DNA of 64,000 bases from Streptomyces griseomycini (GTDB lineage: Bacteria > Actinomycetota > Actinomycetes > Streptomycetales > Streptomycetaceae): NCBI RefSeq assembly GCF_014203535.1, contig NZ_JACHJI010000003.1, positions 165,707 to 229,706 of the forward strand, given 5' to 3'. This document shows, piece after piece, positions 24,805-34,732 of the stretch. Every line of letters starts with the position of its first letter. The stretch's first letter is position 1. A program made the position numbers and the translations under genes. Under the pieces are notes generated by a model. That model saw only the letters and a program-made list of their open reading frames with translations, made no database searches and was not told the DNA's origin.

Positions 24805-27192
24805 GTGGCCGAGGCGGCAGACTTCCAGGGGACCCGTCCCTCACCTGCCCTCCGGCGGCTGCGGCGCACCGGGGCCCTGCTCGCCGGAGTGCCCCTGCTG
24901 ACCGGGCTCCTCCAGCTCCCCGCCGCGCCCCCCGCGGACGCCGCCGGACAGGACGCACCGCGGGCCGCCTCCGACGCGGGCTCGGTCTCCGTCTCCGTGA
25001 ACTCGCTCACTCCCAGCGTCCCCACCGAAGGGGACACCGTCACCGTGTCCGGCACGGTGACCAACAAGGGGAAGCAGACGGTCACCGACGCCCACGTCGG
25101 CCTGCGGGTGGGTCCGCTGCTGAACACCCGCTCGCGGATCGACAGCGTCGCCCGGAACAGCGACGACGTCCAGGGCGTCGTCAACCCGGAGGTCGGTGAC
25201 AAGTACACCGAGAAGTTCTCCAAGCTCACACCGGGCGTCTCCCAGCCCTTCAACATCTCGGTCCCGGTCGACGAGCTGAACCTCGGGCAGGACGGCGTCT
25301 ACCAGCTGGCCGTGTCGCTCGCCGGGGAGACCTCCGCGCAGCCCTGGGAGCAGATCCTCGGCGTCCAGCGGACCTTCCTGCCGTGGCAGCCCGAGGAAGC
25401 CGGCACGCGGACGAAGACGACGTTCCTGTGGCCGCTGGTCTCCACGACCCACATGACGGCGGAGACCGGTTCGAACGAGGAGCAGACGCCGGTCTTCCGC
25501 GACGACGAACTCGCCGAGGAGATCGCCCCGGGCGGCCGATTGGACCGCATGGTGGCCCTGGGCAGGGATCTCGACGTCACCTGGGTGATCGATCCGGACC
25601 TGCTGGCGTCCGTCGACGCGATGACCCACAGCTACGAGGTCCAGGGCGAGGGCGACGACAACACGGCCGGCACCCACCAGAAGGTCGCCAAGCGCTGGCT
25701 CACCGAGGTACAGCGGGCGGTGGCGGACAAGGAGATCGTCGCGCTGCCGTTCGGCGACCCCGACCTGGCCTCCCTCGCCCACAACGGCACCGCTGTCACC
25801 GGCTCCCTGAGCCACCTCAAGGAGGCCACCGACGTCGCCGCGGACACGGTCGATTCGATCCTCCACGTGAAACCCACCACAGACTTCGCCTGGCCCGTCG
25901 ACGGCGCGGTCGACCCCTCCATCGTCAAGGTCGCCACGTCCGCCGGCGCCGACAAGGTGATCGCCCGCAGCGACACCTTCAAGGAGACCGGCGACCTGTC
26001 GTACACGCCCTCCGCGCCCCGTCCCATCGGTGGCGGCACCACGGCCGTCGTGGCGGATGCCCGGCTGTCCACGGCGTTCCAGGGCGACATGACCAAGGCG
26101 TCCACGTCCACGCAGGCGGTGCAGCGTTTCCTGGCCCAGAGCCTGACGCTCGGCCTCCAGACGAACAAGCAGCGCAGCGTCGTCGTCGCCCCGCAGCGCA
26201 CGCCGTCCGTGAGCCAGGCCCAGACGATGGCCGAGGCGCTGACCGCCCTCCAGGACGGGACCTGGTCCGATTCCCAGAGCCTCACGGCGGCCGCGAGGAC
26301 CAAGCCGGACCCCGCCGCCACCACCAAGGCCCCCTCGGCCTCCGCCTACCCCTCCTCACTGCGCAAGCACGAACTGCCGCGGTCGACGTTCGAGCAGATC
26401 GCACGGACGCAGGACAAGCTCGACAAGTTCAAGGTCATCCTCTCCGACCAGTCCCGGGTGGTGACCCCGTTCGGACGCGCCCTGAACCGGGCGATGTCCG
26501 TGTCCTGGCGGGACCGGGAAACCGAGGCGGCGATCTACCGGAGCGGTGTCGAGTCGTACCTCGACACGCTCATCGACCAGGTGAAGCTCATCGACAAGTC
26601 GGAGACGAAGCTCTCCGGCCGCAGCGCCACGATCCCCGTGACGGTCCAGAACAACCTGGTGCAGGGCGTCGAGCACCTGGTGCTGCGGCTCACCTCGACC
26701 AACCCGACCCGTCTCGAGATCGACGGGGACGCCTACGAGGAGCAGCCCATCGCCGTCTCCGGCGGGCACAGCCAGTCGGTGAAGTTCACCACGTCCGCCC
26801 ACGCCAACGGCCGGGCGACGGTGATCGCCCAGCTGTACACCCAGGACGGCCAGAAGTACGGCGAACCCGTCACCTTCGACGTGAAGGTCACCGAGATCAC
26901 CGCCACGGTGATGCTGGTCATCGGCGGCGGTGTCCTGCTGCTCGTCCTCGCCGGCTTCCGGATGTACACGCAGCGCAAGCGTGCCACGGCCCGCGAGGCC
27001 GAGGAGCAGAACGACGAGGCGGGCGAGGACGCCGACGCCCCGCAGAACCCGGGGGCCCCCGCCACGCGTCTCACCGAGGAGTCCGGGGCCGGCACGCGGT
27101 CGGAGGCCCCGGAGCAGCCGAGTGACCCGGCACCGGACACCGCACCGGAAAACGCCGACCCGTCCGGCACGGGTGAGAGAGTGGACCGTTGA
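24805..27192 (+). CDS. secreted/membrane-anchored DUF6049-like protein
   Basis: The 795-residue protein has an N-terminal signal (RRTGALLAGVPLLTGLLQLP, cleavage near APPADA). A long extracytoplasmic region contains CARDB-like beta-rich segments near residues 55-130 (NSLTPSVPTEGDTVTVSGTV) and an alpha-amylase/TIM-like central part (ITWVIDPDLLASVDAM-type segment at about 260). A single C-terminal helix (ATVMLVIGGGVLLLVLAGF) and an acidic cytosolic tail follow. Its position before murJ parallels mycobacterial Rv3909 before MviN. A wall-assembly partner role is an inference; no enzymatic residues are identified. The start is GTG 24805. Confidence 0.75.
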   Translation: MAEAADFQGTRPSPALRRLRRTGALLAGVPLLTGLLQLPAAPPADAAGQDAPRAASDAGSVSVSVNSLTPSVPTEGDTVTVSGTVTNKGKQTVTDAHVGLRVGPLLNTRSRIDSVARNSDDVQGVVNPEVGDKYTEKFSKLTPGVSQPFNISVPVDELNLGQDGVYQLAVSLAGETSAQPWEQILGVQRTFLPWQPEEAGTRTKTTFLWPLVSTTHMTAETGSNEEQTPVFRDDELAEEIAPGGRLDRMVALGRDLDVTWVIDPDLLASVDAMTHSYEVQGEGDDNTAGTHQKVAKRWLTEVQRAVADKEIVALPFGDPDLASLAHNGTAVTGSLSHLKEATDVAADTVDSILHVKPTTDFAWPVDGAVDPSIVKVATSAGADKVIARSDTFKETGDLSYTPSAPRPIGGGTTAVVADARLSTAFQGDMTKASTSTQAVQRFLAQSLTLGLQTNKQRSVVVAPQRTPSVSQAQTMAEALTALQDGTWSDSQSLTAAARTKPDPAATTKAPSASAYPSSLRKHELPRSTFEQIARTQDKLDKFKVILSDQSRVVTPFGRALNRAMSVSWRDRETEAAIYRSGVESYLDTLIDQVKLIDKSETKLSGRSATIPVTVQNNLVQGVEHLVLRLTSTNPTRLEIDGDAYEEQPIAVSGGHSQSVKFTTSAHANGRATVIAQLYTQDGQKYGEPVTFDVKVTEITATVMLVIGGGVLLLVLAGFRMYTQRKRATAREAEEQNDEAGEDADAPQNPGAPATRLTEESGAGTRSEAPEQPSDPAPDTAPENADPSGTGERVDR

Positions 27193-27236
27193 GGATGTCG
27201 TGGCCGGTGGGCCGGGGACGATGAGGTGGGGTAACC

Positions 27237-29558
27237 ATGAACGCGCCGTACGACGGTGACCGCGGCCGTGCCGCGGGCAACTCGGGCTATCCCGAGTCGG
27301 ACCTCCCCGAGGGTCCGCCGCCCGGGCACGACCAGGTGCCGCAGCCTCCTTCCGACCCGTACCTCCAGGACGCCTACGACCAGGACCCCTACCGGGCGCA
27401 GGACATCGCCGCCCAGGATCCCGTCGCGGAGGCGCTCTACGACCGCGCCGCGCATCCTCCGCCCCCTCCGGGCGCGTACCCCCCTCAACAGCCGCTCTAC
27501 GGGCAGCCGCCCCAGTCGCCGTACGCCCCCGATCCGCGGGTGTGGGCCCAGACCCCCGCACCGGAGCCGGACGGACCGACGCAGTACCTGCCGTACGGCG
27601 ACGATCCGCGCACGACGCAGTACGTGGGCGTGGACGACCTGGTCGGCCAGGCCGGAGACCAACACCACGAGCCGGACGCCTTCGCCCACCTCTTCCGCGA
27701 TCAGCAGCAGAGCGGCGCCTTCCCCGACCGGCAGCAGGGCGTCGGGTACTCCCAGCAGTACGGCGGTGGGCACCCCGGTCACCCTCCGACCGGTGACCGG
27801 CAGCCCTACGCGCCCCCGTCGGTGCCCGGTCCGTCCGCGGCACCCGGCCACTACGCGGGGGCCACACCGCCTCCCGCCGCCGAGGCTCCGGTCCCGGAAC
27901 CGGCTCCCGCGCCCGCCCCGAAGAAGGGCGGCCGGGCCGGAAGCCTGCTGAAGTCGAGCGCCGTCATGGCGGCGGGCACGATGGTGTCCCGGCTCACGGG
28001 GTTCATCCGGTCCGCACTGATCGTTTCGGCCCTGGGCCTCGGCCTCCTCGGCGACTCGTTCCAGGTCGCCTACCAGCTGCCGACCATGATCTACATCCTG
28101 ACCGTCGGTGGCGGCCTCAACTCCGTCTTCGTTCCGCAGCTCGTACGGGCGATGAAGGACGACGAGGACGGGGGCGAGGCGTACGCGAACCGCCTGCTGA
28201 CGCTCGTCATGGTGGCCCTGGCCGCGCTCACCGCCCTCGCGTGGCTGGCCGCCCCGCTCCTCGTGCGCGCGTTGTCGAACCCGGTCGCCACCGACTCCGC
28301 GGCCAACGACGTCGCCGTCACCTTCACCCGCTACTTCCTGCCCTCGATCTTCTTCATGGGCATCCACGTGGTGATGGGTCAGATCCTCAACGCGCGCGGC
28401 CGGTTCGGCGCGATGATGTGGACCCCGGTCCTGAACAACATCGTCATCATCGTCACGCTCGGCGTGTTCATCTGGGTCTACGGCACCGCCGCCGACTCCG
28501 GCATGACCGTCGAGAACATCCCGCCGGAGGGCGAGCGACTGCTCGGCGTGGGTGTCCTTCTCGGCCTCGTCGTGCAGGCCCTGGCGATGATCCCGTACCT
28601 CCGTGAGACCGGGTTCCGTATCCGTCTGCGCTTCGACTGGAAGGGGCACGGGCTGGGCAAGGCGGCGATGCTCGCCAAGTGGACCATCCTGTTCGTCCTC
28701 GCCAACCAGGCGGGCGCTCTGGTGGTGACCCAGCTCTCCACCGCCGCGGGCCTGGACTCCCCCGTGGAGGGCACGGGCTTCGCCGCCTACGCCAACGCCC
28801 AGCTGATCTGGGGCCTGCCCCAGGCCATCATCACCGTCTCCCTGATGGCCGCCCTGCTGCCGCGCATCTCCCGCTCGGCGGCCGAGGACGACGGCGGCGC
28901 CGTCCGGGACGACATCTCCCAGGGCCTGCGCACCACGGCCGTCGCGATCGTGCCGATCGCCTTCGGCTTCGTCTCGCTCGGCATCCCGATGTGCACGTTG
29001 ATCTTCGGGTCCTCGGGCACCAGTGAAGCGACCAACATGGGCTACATGCTGATGGCCTTCGGCCTCGGCCTGATCCCGTACTCCGTGCAGTACGTCGTCC
29101 TGCGCGCCTTCTACGCCTACGAGGACACCCGAACCCCCTTCTACAACACGGTCATCGTGGCCGCGGGCAACGCGATCGCCTCGGCGATCTGCTTCTTCGT
29201 GCTCCCGGCCCGCTGGGCGGTGGTCGGCATGGCCGCCTCGTACGGCGTCGCCTACGCGATCGGCGTCGGCGTCGCCTGGCGCCGCCTGCGCAAGCGGCTG
29301 GGCGGGGACCTGGACGGCGCGCGGGTGCTGCGGACGTACGCCCGGCTGTGCATCGCGTCGGTGCCGGCCGCGCTGCTCAGTGGTGCGGCCTGCTACGGCA
29401 TCAGCCAGGCGCTCGGCCAGGGCGTCCTGGGCTCGTTCGCCGCGATCCTGGGCGGTGGGGCCGTTCTGCTCGGCGTCTTCTTCGTCGCCGCCCGCCGGAT
29501 GCGCATCGAGGAGCTCAACTCCCTGGTCGGTATGGTCCGCGGACGCCTGGGACGCTGA
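27237..29558 (+). CDS. murJ: lipid II flippase MurJ
   Basis: The 773-residue protein begins after GAGGTGGGG. A Pro/Gln/Tyr-rich cytosolic head of about 235 residues is followed by fourteen membrane helices typical of the MOP/MVF family. Diagnostic segments are SSAVMAAGTMVSRLTGFIRS, the start of helix 1 with conserved Arg, and VLRAFYAYEDTRTPFYNT in helix 10. It moves lipid II to the outer face. Its head is unusually long. Mycobacterial orthologues carry a fused C-terminal pseudokinase; here that part is a separate gene downstream, 141 bases away. Confidence 0.94.
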   Translation: MNAPYDGDRGRAAGNSGYPESDLPEGPPPGHDQVPQPPSDPYLQDAYDQDPYRAQDIAAQDPVAEALYDRAAHPPPPPGAYPPQQPLYGQPPQSPYAPDPRVWAQTPAPEPDGPTQYLPYGDDPRTTQYVGVDDLVGQAGDQHHEPDAFAHLFRDQQQSGAFPDRQQGVGYSQQYGGGHPGHPPTGDRQPYAPPSVPGPSAAPGHYAGATPPPAAEAPVPEPAPAPAPKKGGRAGSLLKSSAVMAAGTMVSRLTGFIRSALIVSALGLGLLGDSFQVAYQLPTMIYILTVGGGLNSVFVPQLVRAMKDDEDGGEAYANRLLTLVMVALAALTALAWLAAPLLVRALSNPVATDSAANDVAVTFTRYFLPSIFFMGIHVVMGQILNARGRFGAMMWTPVLNNIVIIVTLGVFIWVYGTAADSGMTVENIPPEGERLLGVGVLLGLVVQALAMIPYLRETGFRIRLRFDWKGHGLGKAAMLAKWTILFVLANQAGALVVTQLSTAAGLDSPVEGTGFAAYANAQLIWGLPQAIITVSLMAALLPRISRSAAEDDGGAVRDDISQGLRTTAVAIVPIAFGFVSLGIPMCTLIFGSSGTSEATNMGYMLMAFGLGLIPYSVQYVVLRAFYAYEDTRTPFYNTVIVAAGNAIASAICFFVLPARWAVVGMAASYGVAYAIGVGVAWRRLRKRLGGDLDGARVLRTYARLCIASVPAALLSGAACYGISQALGQGVLGSFAAILGGGAVLLGVFFVAARRMRIEELNSLVGMVRGRLGR

Positions 29559-29699
29559 GGCAGGGGGTAGGCGCACAACCATCGTCCGCCACCGTGTGTC
29601 GTGCATAGCGGCGGACTGTGGGCACAATTGGTTTCTGCGTGGGACGGCGCGCAACGGACGCCGTCCGACGCGCAATGGATGGGGAGGCAGGGAACGACG

Positions 29700-31421
29700 G
29701 TGGCGGAACGGAGCACAGCTGCCGTCGACGTGGCAGACAACAGCGGCGCGCAGTCGCTGACCGCACAGGCGGACCAGTCCACGGCCGACGGGGTGGCCAA
29801 GAACCGGGAGCGGGACACGGACAGCGACGAGGCACAGGAGAACACCGGGACCGACGGTTCCGGGAAGACCTCGTCGCCCGAACTGCACAGCGGCCACAAG
29901 CTGGCCAGACGCTACCGCCTCGAGGAGTGCGTCACCCGTCTGGACGGATTCAGCAGTTGGCGTGCCGTGGACGAGAAGCTCCGCCGCGCCGTCGGCGTGC
30001 ACATCCTGCCCGCGGATCACTCACGTGCCCGGTCCGTCCTGGCCGCCGCCCGCTCCTCCGCCCTGCTGGGCGACCCCCGCTTCGTCCAGGTCCTGGACGC
30101 CGTCGAGGAGAACGACGTCGTCTACGTCGTGCACGAGTGGCTCCCCGACGCCACCGAACTGACCACGCTCCTGGCAGCCGGCCCGCTGGAGGCGTACGAC
30201 GCCTACCAGATGGTCAGTCAGGTCTCCTCCGCCATGGCCGCGGCCCACCGCGAGGGCCTCGCTCACCTGCGCCTGAACCCCAACGCCGTACTGCGCACGT
30301 CGACCGGCCAGTGGCGCATCCGCGGCCTCGCCGTGAACGCGGCGCTGCGCGGCATCAGCTCCGACACCCCGCAGCGCACCGACACCGAATCCATCGGTGC
30401 CCTCCTCTACGCAGCCCTCACTCAGCGCTGGCCGTACGAGAACGACGCCTACGGCATGTCCGGCCTGCCGAAGGACATCGGCCTGATCCCGCCCGACCAG
30501 GTGCGGGCCGGTGTCCACCGCGGCCTGTCCGAGCTCGCGATGCGGGCGCTCGCCAACGACGGGGCCACCGCCTCGCGTCACGAGTCGCCGTGCACCACGC
30601 CGGAGGAGCTGGTGAAGGCGATCGGTGAGATGCCCCGCATCCGCCCGCCGGAGCCGGCGTTCACCACTCCGCCGGAGTACCAGCGCACGACGTACCAGCA
30701 GGGCACGTACGGCCGCCCGGCGCCGCATCCCGGCGTCACCCAGCCGGTGCAGGCTCCGCCTCCCCCACTGCAGAGCCGCACGGGCAAGGCACTGAAGTGG
30801 GCCGTCTCGGCCCTGCTGATCGCCGCGCTCGGCCTGGGCAGCTGGCAGCTCGCGGACGCCCTCATGGAGCAGGGCGGCAAGGCCGACGACACGAACAAGA
30901 CCCAGACGACGGACGGCGAAGACAACAGCGGCAAGAAGCCCGAAGCGCCCAAGCCGCTCGCGATCCAGGGTGCTCAGGAGTACGTCGCGAAGGGTGACGC
31001 CCAGGCGCCCGAGGACGTGGCCAAGACGTACGACGGCGACAGCTCGACCTACTGGCGCACCAAGAGCTTCGTGGACGGGCCGGACATGAACCCGGCCTTC
31101 AAGCCCGGTGTGGGCATCGTCTACGACCTCGGTTCCGAGCAGACGGTGAAGTCGTCGACCATAGGGCTGCGCTACACGGGCGACCGCACCACGGTCACCT
31201 TGTACGCGACGGACTCGACCGGCTCCTCGACCCCGATCGACTCCATGGAGAAGCTCGGTACCGTGACGACGACCGGGGACCAGGCCACGGTGAAGGTCGG
31301 CAAGCCGGTCAAGACCCGGTACGTGCTGGTCTGGTTCACCGCCCTGCCGTCGGCGCCCGGTGATGCCTACAGCAACGCCGGCTTCAAACAAGCCATCACC
31401 GACCTGAAGTTCACAGGTTGA
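29700..31421 (+). CDS. membrane pseudokinase with extracellular galactose-binding-like domain
   Basis: The 573-residue protein begins at a GTG (29700) that follows AGGGA. A kinase-like domain occupies about residues 60-310, but key residues are lost: the Lys of VAVK is replaced (RAVGVHILP), the HRD loop reads LAHLRLNPN, and DFG is IRGLA. It is therefore a pseudokinase. A membrane helix follows (ALKWAVSALLIAALGLGSWQLA). The outer 170 residues resemble a discoidin/F5/8-type beta-sandwich (VGIVYDLGSEQTVKSSTIGL). In mycobacterial MviN these parts are fused to MurJ, where the phosphorylated pseudokinase binds FhaA. Confidence 0.85.
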   Translation: MAERSTAAVDVADNSGAQSLTAQADQSTADGVAKNRERDTDSDEAQENTGTDGSGKTSSPELHSGHKLARRYRLEECVTRLDGFSSWRAVDEKLRRAVGVHILPADHSRARSVLAAARSSALLGDPRFVQVLDAVEENDVVYVVHEWLPDATELTTLLAAGPLEAYDAYQMVSQVSSAMAAAHREGLAHLRLNPNAVLRTSTGQWRIRGLAVNAALRGISSDTPQRTDTESIGALLYAALTQRWPYENDAYGMSGLPKDIGLIPPDQVRAGVHRGLSELAMRALANDGATASRHESPCTTPEELVKAIGEMPRIRPPEPAFTTPPEYQRTTYQQGTYGRPAPHPGVTQPVQAPPPPLQSRTGKALKWAVSALLIAALGLGSWQLADALMEQGGKADDTNKTQTTDGEDNSGKKPEAPKPLAIQGAQEYVAKGDAQAPEDVAKTYDGDSSTYWRTKSFVDGPDMNPAFKPGVGIVYDLGSEQTVKSSTIGLRYTGDRTTVTLYATDSTGSSTPIDSMEKLGTVTTTGDQATVKVGKPVKTRYVLVWFTALPSAPGDAYSNAGFKQAITDLKFTG

Positions 31422-31447
31422 CGACGCACCAAGGGGATGGGGGTCCG

Positions 31448-32173
31448 ATGGCGGACGGCAGCGCATACCGCGACGCAAGCGACCAGGACCTCCTCGCCCG
31501 CCACGTCGACGGCGACCCCGATGCCTTCGGCGAGCTCGTGCGCCGTCATCGCGACCGGCTCTGGGCCGTGGCCCTGCGGACGCTGGGGGACCGGGAGGAA
31601 GCCGCCGACGCGGTCCAGGACGCCCTCGTCTCCGCCTACCGGGCCGCCCACACCTTCCGCGGCCAGTCGGCCGTCACCACGTGGCTGCACCGGATCACGG
31701 TGAACGCCTGCCTGGACCGTGCGCGCAAGGCGGCTTCCCGGAAGACCGCCCCGGTCGACGACACCGAGCGCCTCGAGCAGCTGCTGGAGCCCCACGAGTC
31801 CGCCTCGGCGCCCGCGGAGCGCAACGATCTGCACCGCCAGCTCATCGAGGCGATGGGCACCCTTCCGCCCGATCAGCGAGCGGCCCTCGTCCTCGTGGAC
31901 ATGCAGGGCTATCCGGTCGCCGAAGCCGCCCGCATCCTCGACGTGCCCATCGGCACGGTGAAGAGCCGCTGCGCCCGGGGCAGAGCCAGACTCCTTCCCC
32001 TGCTCACCCATCTGAGACCGGACGGCACCGGTGAGGGAAGGAAACAGGGTGGGGAACGGAACCAGGCGCAGGAGGCATCCGTCCCACCCGCAGCGGGGCC
32101 GCGTCGAGCGGACTCCCCGGACACAGGACCGAGTGACCCGGCAGCACTGAAGGGCGGAGGTGGGCGAGCGTGA
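31448..32173 (+). CDS. sigM: ECF RNA polymerase sigma factor SigM-like
   Basis: The 241-residue protein has ECF region 2 (DPDAFGELVRRHRDRLW, then DAVQDALVSAYRAAHTFRG) and region 4 (LPPDQRAALVLVDMQGYPVAEAARILDVPIGTVKSRCARGRARL). A long Pro/Gly-rich tail of about 45 residues has no parallel in minimal ECFs. It overlaps the anti-sigma gene by four bases, indicating translational coupling. The order murJ-pseudokinase-sigM-anti-sigma-trxB-trxA is the same as in Mycobacterium tuberculosis, supporting the symbol. A different Streptomyces ECF factor has also been called SigM, so the name follows synteny. Confidence 0.88.
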   Translation: MADGSAYRDASDQDLLARHVDGDPDAFGELVRRHRDRLWAVALRTLGDREEAADAVQDALVSAYRAAHTFRGQSAVTTWLHRITVNACLDRARKAASRKTAPVDDTERLEQLLEPHESASAPAERNDLHRQLIEAMGTLPPDQRAALVLVDMQGYPVAEAARILDVPIGTVKSRCARGRARLLPLLTHLRPDGTGEGRKQGGERNQAQEASVPPAAGPRRADSPDTGPSDPAALKGGGGRA

Positions 32174-33090
32174 CGTCGACGACAGACAGGACGGAGCACC
32201 CGGACGTCGCGGAGATCTCCGACCTCACCGAAGGGCTTCTGCCACCGGCTCGGAGCTCCGATGTGCGCCGGCACCTGGACGAGTGCGAGCTCTGCGCGGA
32301 CGTCCGTGCCTCACTCGAGGAGATCCGGGGCCTGCTCGGCACGATGCCGGGTCCGCCCCGCATGCCCGCCGAGGTCGCGAGCCGCATCGACGCCGCGCTC
32401 GCGGCGGAGGCGCTGCTCCACGCCACAGCGCCGGACACCGGGGAAGATCCCGACGCTCCTCCTGTGACGCTCGACGTCGAGCAGAGGGACGGGCAGACGC
32501 ATGTTTCACGTGAAACATCGGCGTCTCCGGTCCGACCGGCCGGGCGTCCTCGCTCCTCCACGACCGGACCGGGCCGCAAGAGCCGCCTGCGAGGAGGCCG
32601 TCGGAGGATCGCCGTCCTGGGAACCGTGTTCACGGTCGCCGCGCTCGGACTGGGGTCCGTGCTGCTGTCGCCCTGGAACGACGGCAAGGAGCCGGATGGG
32701 GAGCAGCAGACCACCGCCGCGGACACCTTCTCCGAAGAAAAGCTGGAGAAGCAGGTCACCGATCTCCTCGCGCACAGTCAGCAGGAGGGCACCGGCTCCC
32801 GCACCCCACACACGTTCGGAATGCAGTCGGAATCCGGCGCCGCCAGCCCCAAGGTCCTCAAGCAGCCCGCGGTCCCGGAATGCGTCCGTGAAGGCATCGG
32901 CCGCAATGACGCCGCACTCGCCACCGAGCAGGGCACCTACGGAGGGAAGAAAGCACTCCTCGTCGTCCTTCCCGACGTGTCCGACGACACCCGGGTGACC
33001 GCGTACATCGTCGAAGCGATCTGCGTGGACACCCCCTCCCCGGACGCCACCGCGAAGGTACTGCTGAAGCGCTCCTACACGCGTTCCTGA
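32170..33090 (+). CDS. anti-sigma factor, zinc-binding type
   Basis: The 306-residue protein overlaps the SigM stop (GTGA). It carries an HxxxCxxC motif (His at 35; [13 protein letters not shown]), the zinc-associated anti-sigma signature. A membrane helix lies at about residue 145 ([20 protein letters not shown]). The outer C-terminal region includes a [19 protein letters not shown] segment and is otherwise unfamiliar. It probably holds SigM at the membrane and releases it on stress or zinc/thiol oxidation, with the thioredoxin genes next door. A perfect parS inside the gene encodes Val112-Thr116 in the loop before the helix. Confidence 0.85.
   Translation: MTSTTDRTEHPDVAEISDLTEGLLPPARSSDVRRHLDECELCADVRASLEEIRGLLGTMPGPPRMPAEVASRIDAALAAEALLHATAPDTGEDPDAPPVTLDVEQRDGQTHVSRETSASPVRPAGRPRSSTTGPGRKSRLRGGRRRIAVLGTVFTVAALGLGSVLLSPWNDGKEPDGEQQTTAADTFSEEKLEKQVTDLLAHSQQEGTGSRTPHTFGMQSESGAASPKVLKQPAVPECVREGIGRNDAALATEQGTYGGKKALLVVLPDVSDDTRVTAYIVEAICVDTPSPDATAKVLLKRSYTRS
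32503..32516. other. parS: parS, perfect, inside the anti-sigma coding region
   Basis: A perfect 14-mer within the anti-sigma gene. It is read in frame as GTT TCA CGT GAA ACa, giving Val-Ser-Arg-Glu-Thr (residues 112-116). This is a low-complexity linker where such a peptide is tolerated. Confidence 0.96.
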
Positions 33091-33284
33091 CGATCGACGC
33101 TTCGCCTGCCCCCTGCGTGGTTACCCGCATGGCGGGAGCCCGCCGTGCGTCCGCCCGTCACCGCCTCCGTGTGCCCGGGCACGGCGGGAATGCGCGCCCC
33201 TTAGGATCCGTTGGGTGTGGTGAGAGTTCCGACAAGAAGCTCCCACCGGTCGAACGACGCAGACCAGAGACGAGGAATCAAGCC

Positions 33285-34256
33285 GTGAGCGACGTCCGTA
33301 ACGTGATCATCATCGGCTCGGGGCCCGCCGGCTACACGGCGGCGCTCTACACCGCCCGTGCGTCGCTGAAGCCCCTGGTGTTCGAGGGCGCTGTCACCGC
33401 CGGCGGTGCGCTGATGAACACCACCGAGGTCGAGAACTTCCCCGGCTTCCAGGACGGCATCATGGGCCCCGAGCTCATGGACAACATGCGCGCCCAGGCG
33501 GAGCGCTTCGGCGCCGAGCTCCTTCCGGACGACGTGGTCGCCGTCGACCTGACCGGTGAGATCAAGACCGTCACGGACACCGCGGGCACGGTGCACCGGG
33601 CGAAGGCCGTCATCGTCGCGACGGGCTCGCAGCACCGCAAGCTCGGCCTGCCGAACGAGGACGCCCTCTCCGGTCGTGGTGTCTCGTGGTGTGCCACCTG
33701 TGACGGCTTCTTCTTCAAGGACCAGGACATCGCCGTGATCGGCGGTGGCGACACCGCGATGGAGGAGGCCACCTTCCTCTCGCGCTTCGCCAAGTCCGTG
33801 ACGATCGTCCACCGCCGCGACACCCTGCGCGCCTCCAAGGCGATGCAGGAGCGCGCCTTCGCCGACCCGAAGATCTCGTTCGTCTGGGACAGCGAGGTTG
33901 CCGAGGTCCAGGGCGACCAGAAGCTCTCGGGCCTGAAGCTGCGCAACGTCAAGACCGGTGAACTCTCGGACCTGGCGGTGACCGGCCTGTTCATCGCGAT
34001 CGGCCACGACCCGCGGACCGAGCTCTTCAAGGGTCAGCTGGAGCTGGACGAGGAGGGCTACCTGAAGGTCGACGCCCCCTCGACGCGCACGAACGTCACC
34101 GGTGTCTTCGGCGCCGGCGACGTGGTCGACCACACCTACCGCCAGGCGATCACCGCGGCCGGCACGGGCTGTGCCGCCGCTCTCGACGCCGAGCGCTTCC
34201 TCGCCGCCCTCTCGGACGGGGAGAAGGCCGAACCCGAGAAGACCGCCTCTGTCTGA
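33285..34256 (+). CDS. trxB: thioredoxin-disulfide reductase
   Basis: The 323-residue flavoenzyme begins at a GTG preceded by GAGGA. FAD-binding [15 protein letters not shown], the redox pair C136-A-T-C139 ([13 protein letters not shown]), NADPH-binding [11 protein letters not shown] and the closing [20 protein letters not shown] are all present. It transfers electrons from NADPH to thioredoxin, whose gene follows after 42 bases. The two are likely one operon. Length and motifs are standard for the low-molecular-weight bacterial type. Confidence 0.97.
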   Translation: MSDVRNVIIIGSGPAGYTAALYTARASLKPLVFEGAVTAGGALMNTTEVENFPGFQDGIMGPELMDNMRAQAERFGAELLPDDVVAVDLTGEIKTVTDTAGTVHRAKAVIVATGSQHRKLGLPNEDALSGRGVSWCATCDGFFFKDQDIAVIGGGDTAMEEATFLSRFAKSVTIVHRRDTLRASKAMQERAFADPKISFVWDSEVAEVQGDQKLSGLKLRNVKTGELSDLAVTGLFIAIGHDPRTELFKGQLELDEEGYLKVDAPSTRTNVTGVFGAGDVVDHTYRQAITAAGTGCAAALDAERFLAALSDGEKAEPEKTASV

Positions 34257-34298
34257 TCCCACCCACCGCCCGCGCACCAACCCATTAAGGAGCCCGCC

Positions 34299-34631
34299 GT
34301 GGCCGGCACCCTGAAGAATGTGACCGACGATTCCTTCGAGCAGGACGTCCTCAAGAGCGACAAGCCCGTCCTGGTGGACTTCTGGGCCGCCTGGTGCGGT
34401 CCCTGCCGCCAGATCGCTCCCTCTCTCGAGGCGATCGCCTCGGAATACGGGGACAAGATCGAGGTCGTCAAGCTGAACATCGATGAGAACCCGGGTACGG
34501 CCGCCAAGTACGGCGTCATGTCCATCCCGACCCTGAACGTCTACCAGGGCGGAGAGGTCGCCAAGACCATCGTCGGCGCCAAGCCGAAGGCCGCGATCGT
34601 TCGCGACCTCGAGGAGTTCATCGCCGAGTGA
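34299..34631 (+). CDS. trxA: thioredoxin
   Basis: The 110-residue protein contains the active site WCGPC (C33 and C36), preceded by LVDFWAAW and followed by the cis-proline region MSIPTLNVY. It is reduced by TrxB encoded just upstream. A GTG start follows AAGGAG. A parS and a terminator follow directly. Confidence 0.97.
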   Translation: MAGTLKNVTDDSFEQDVLKSDKPVLVDFWAAWCGPCRQIAPSLEAIASEYGDKIEVVKLNIDENPGTAAKYGVMSIPTLNVYQGGEVAKTIVGAKPKAAIVRDLEEFIAE

Positions 34632-34657
34632 GGCAGACCGCCTCACTGGCGGCGCGT

Positions 34658-34671
34658 GTTTCACGTGAAAC
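34658..34671. other. parS: parS, perfect
   Basis: A perfect 14-mer after trxA, extended to a 20-bp palindrome by CGT/ACG. Its last base is also the first base of the trxA terminator stem. Confidence 0.95.
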
Positions 34672-34708
34672 ACGAATGGGCCGACCCGTCCGGGTCGGCC
34701 CATTCGTG
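34671..34708. terminator. intrinsic terminator after trxA, sharing a base with parS
   Basis: CACGAATGGGCCGACCC (34671-34687) pairs with its complement at 34692-34708 around the loop GTCC. It ends trxA and also the convergent GNAT gene. Confidence 0.88.
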
Positions 34709-34732
34709 TGAGGTACCTCAGCATGATGCGTT

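Noticed and set aside
25860..25873. parS-like sequence inside the DUF6049-like gene
   Set aside because: It has three mismatches to parS (all in the left arm), within ordinary coding sequence. Too weak to list.
26733..30020. A 1095-codon open frame on the minus strand
   Set aside because: It is antisense to the DUF6049-like and murJ genes, with a charge-repeat composition typical of shadow frames.
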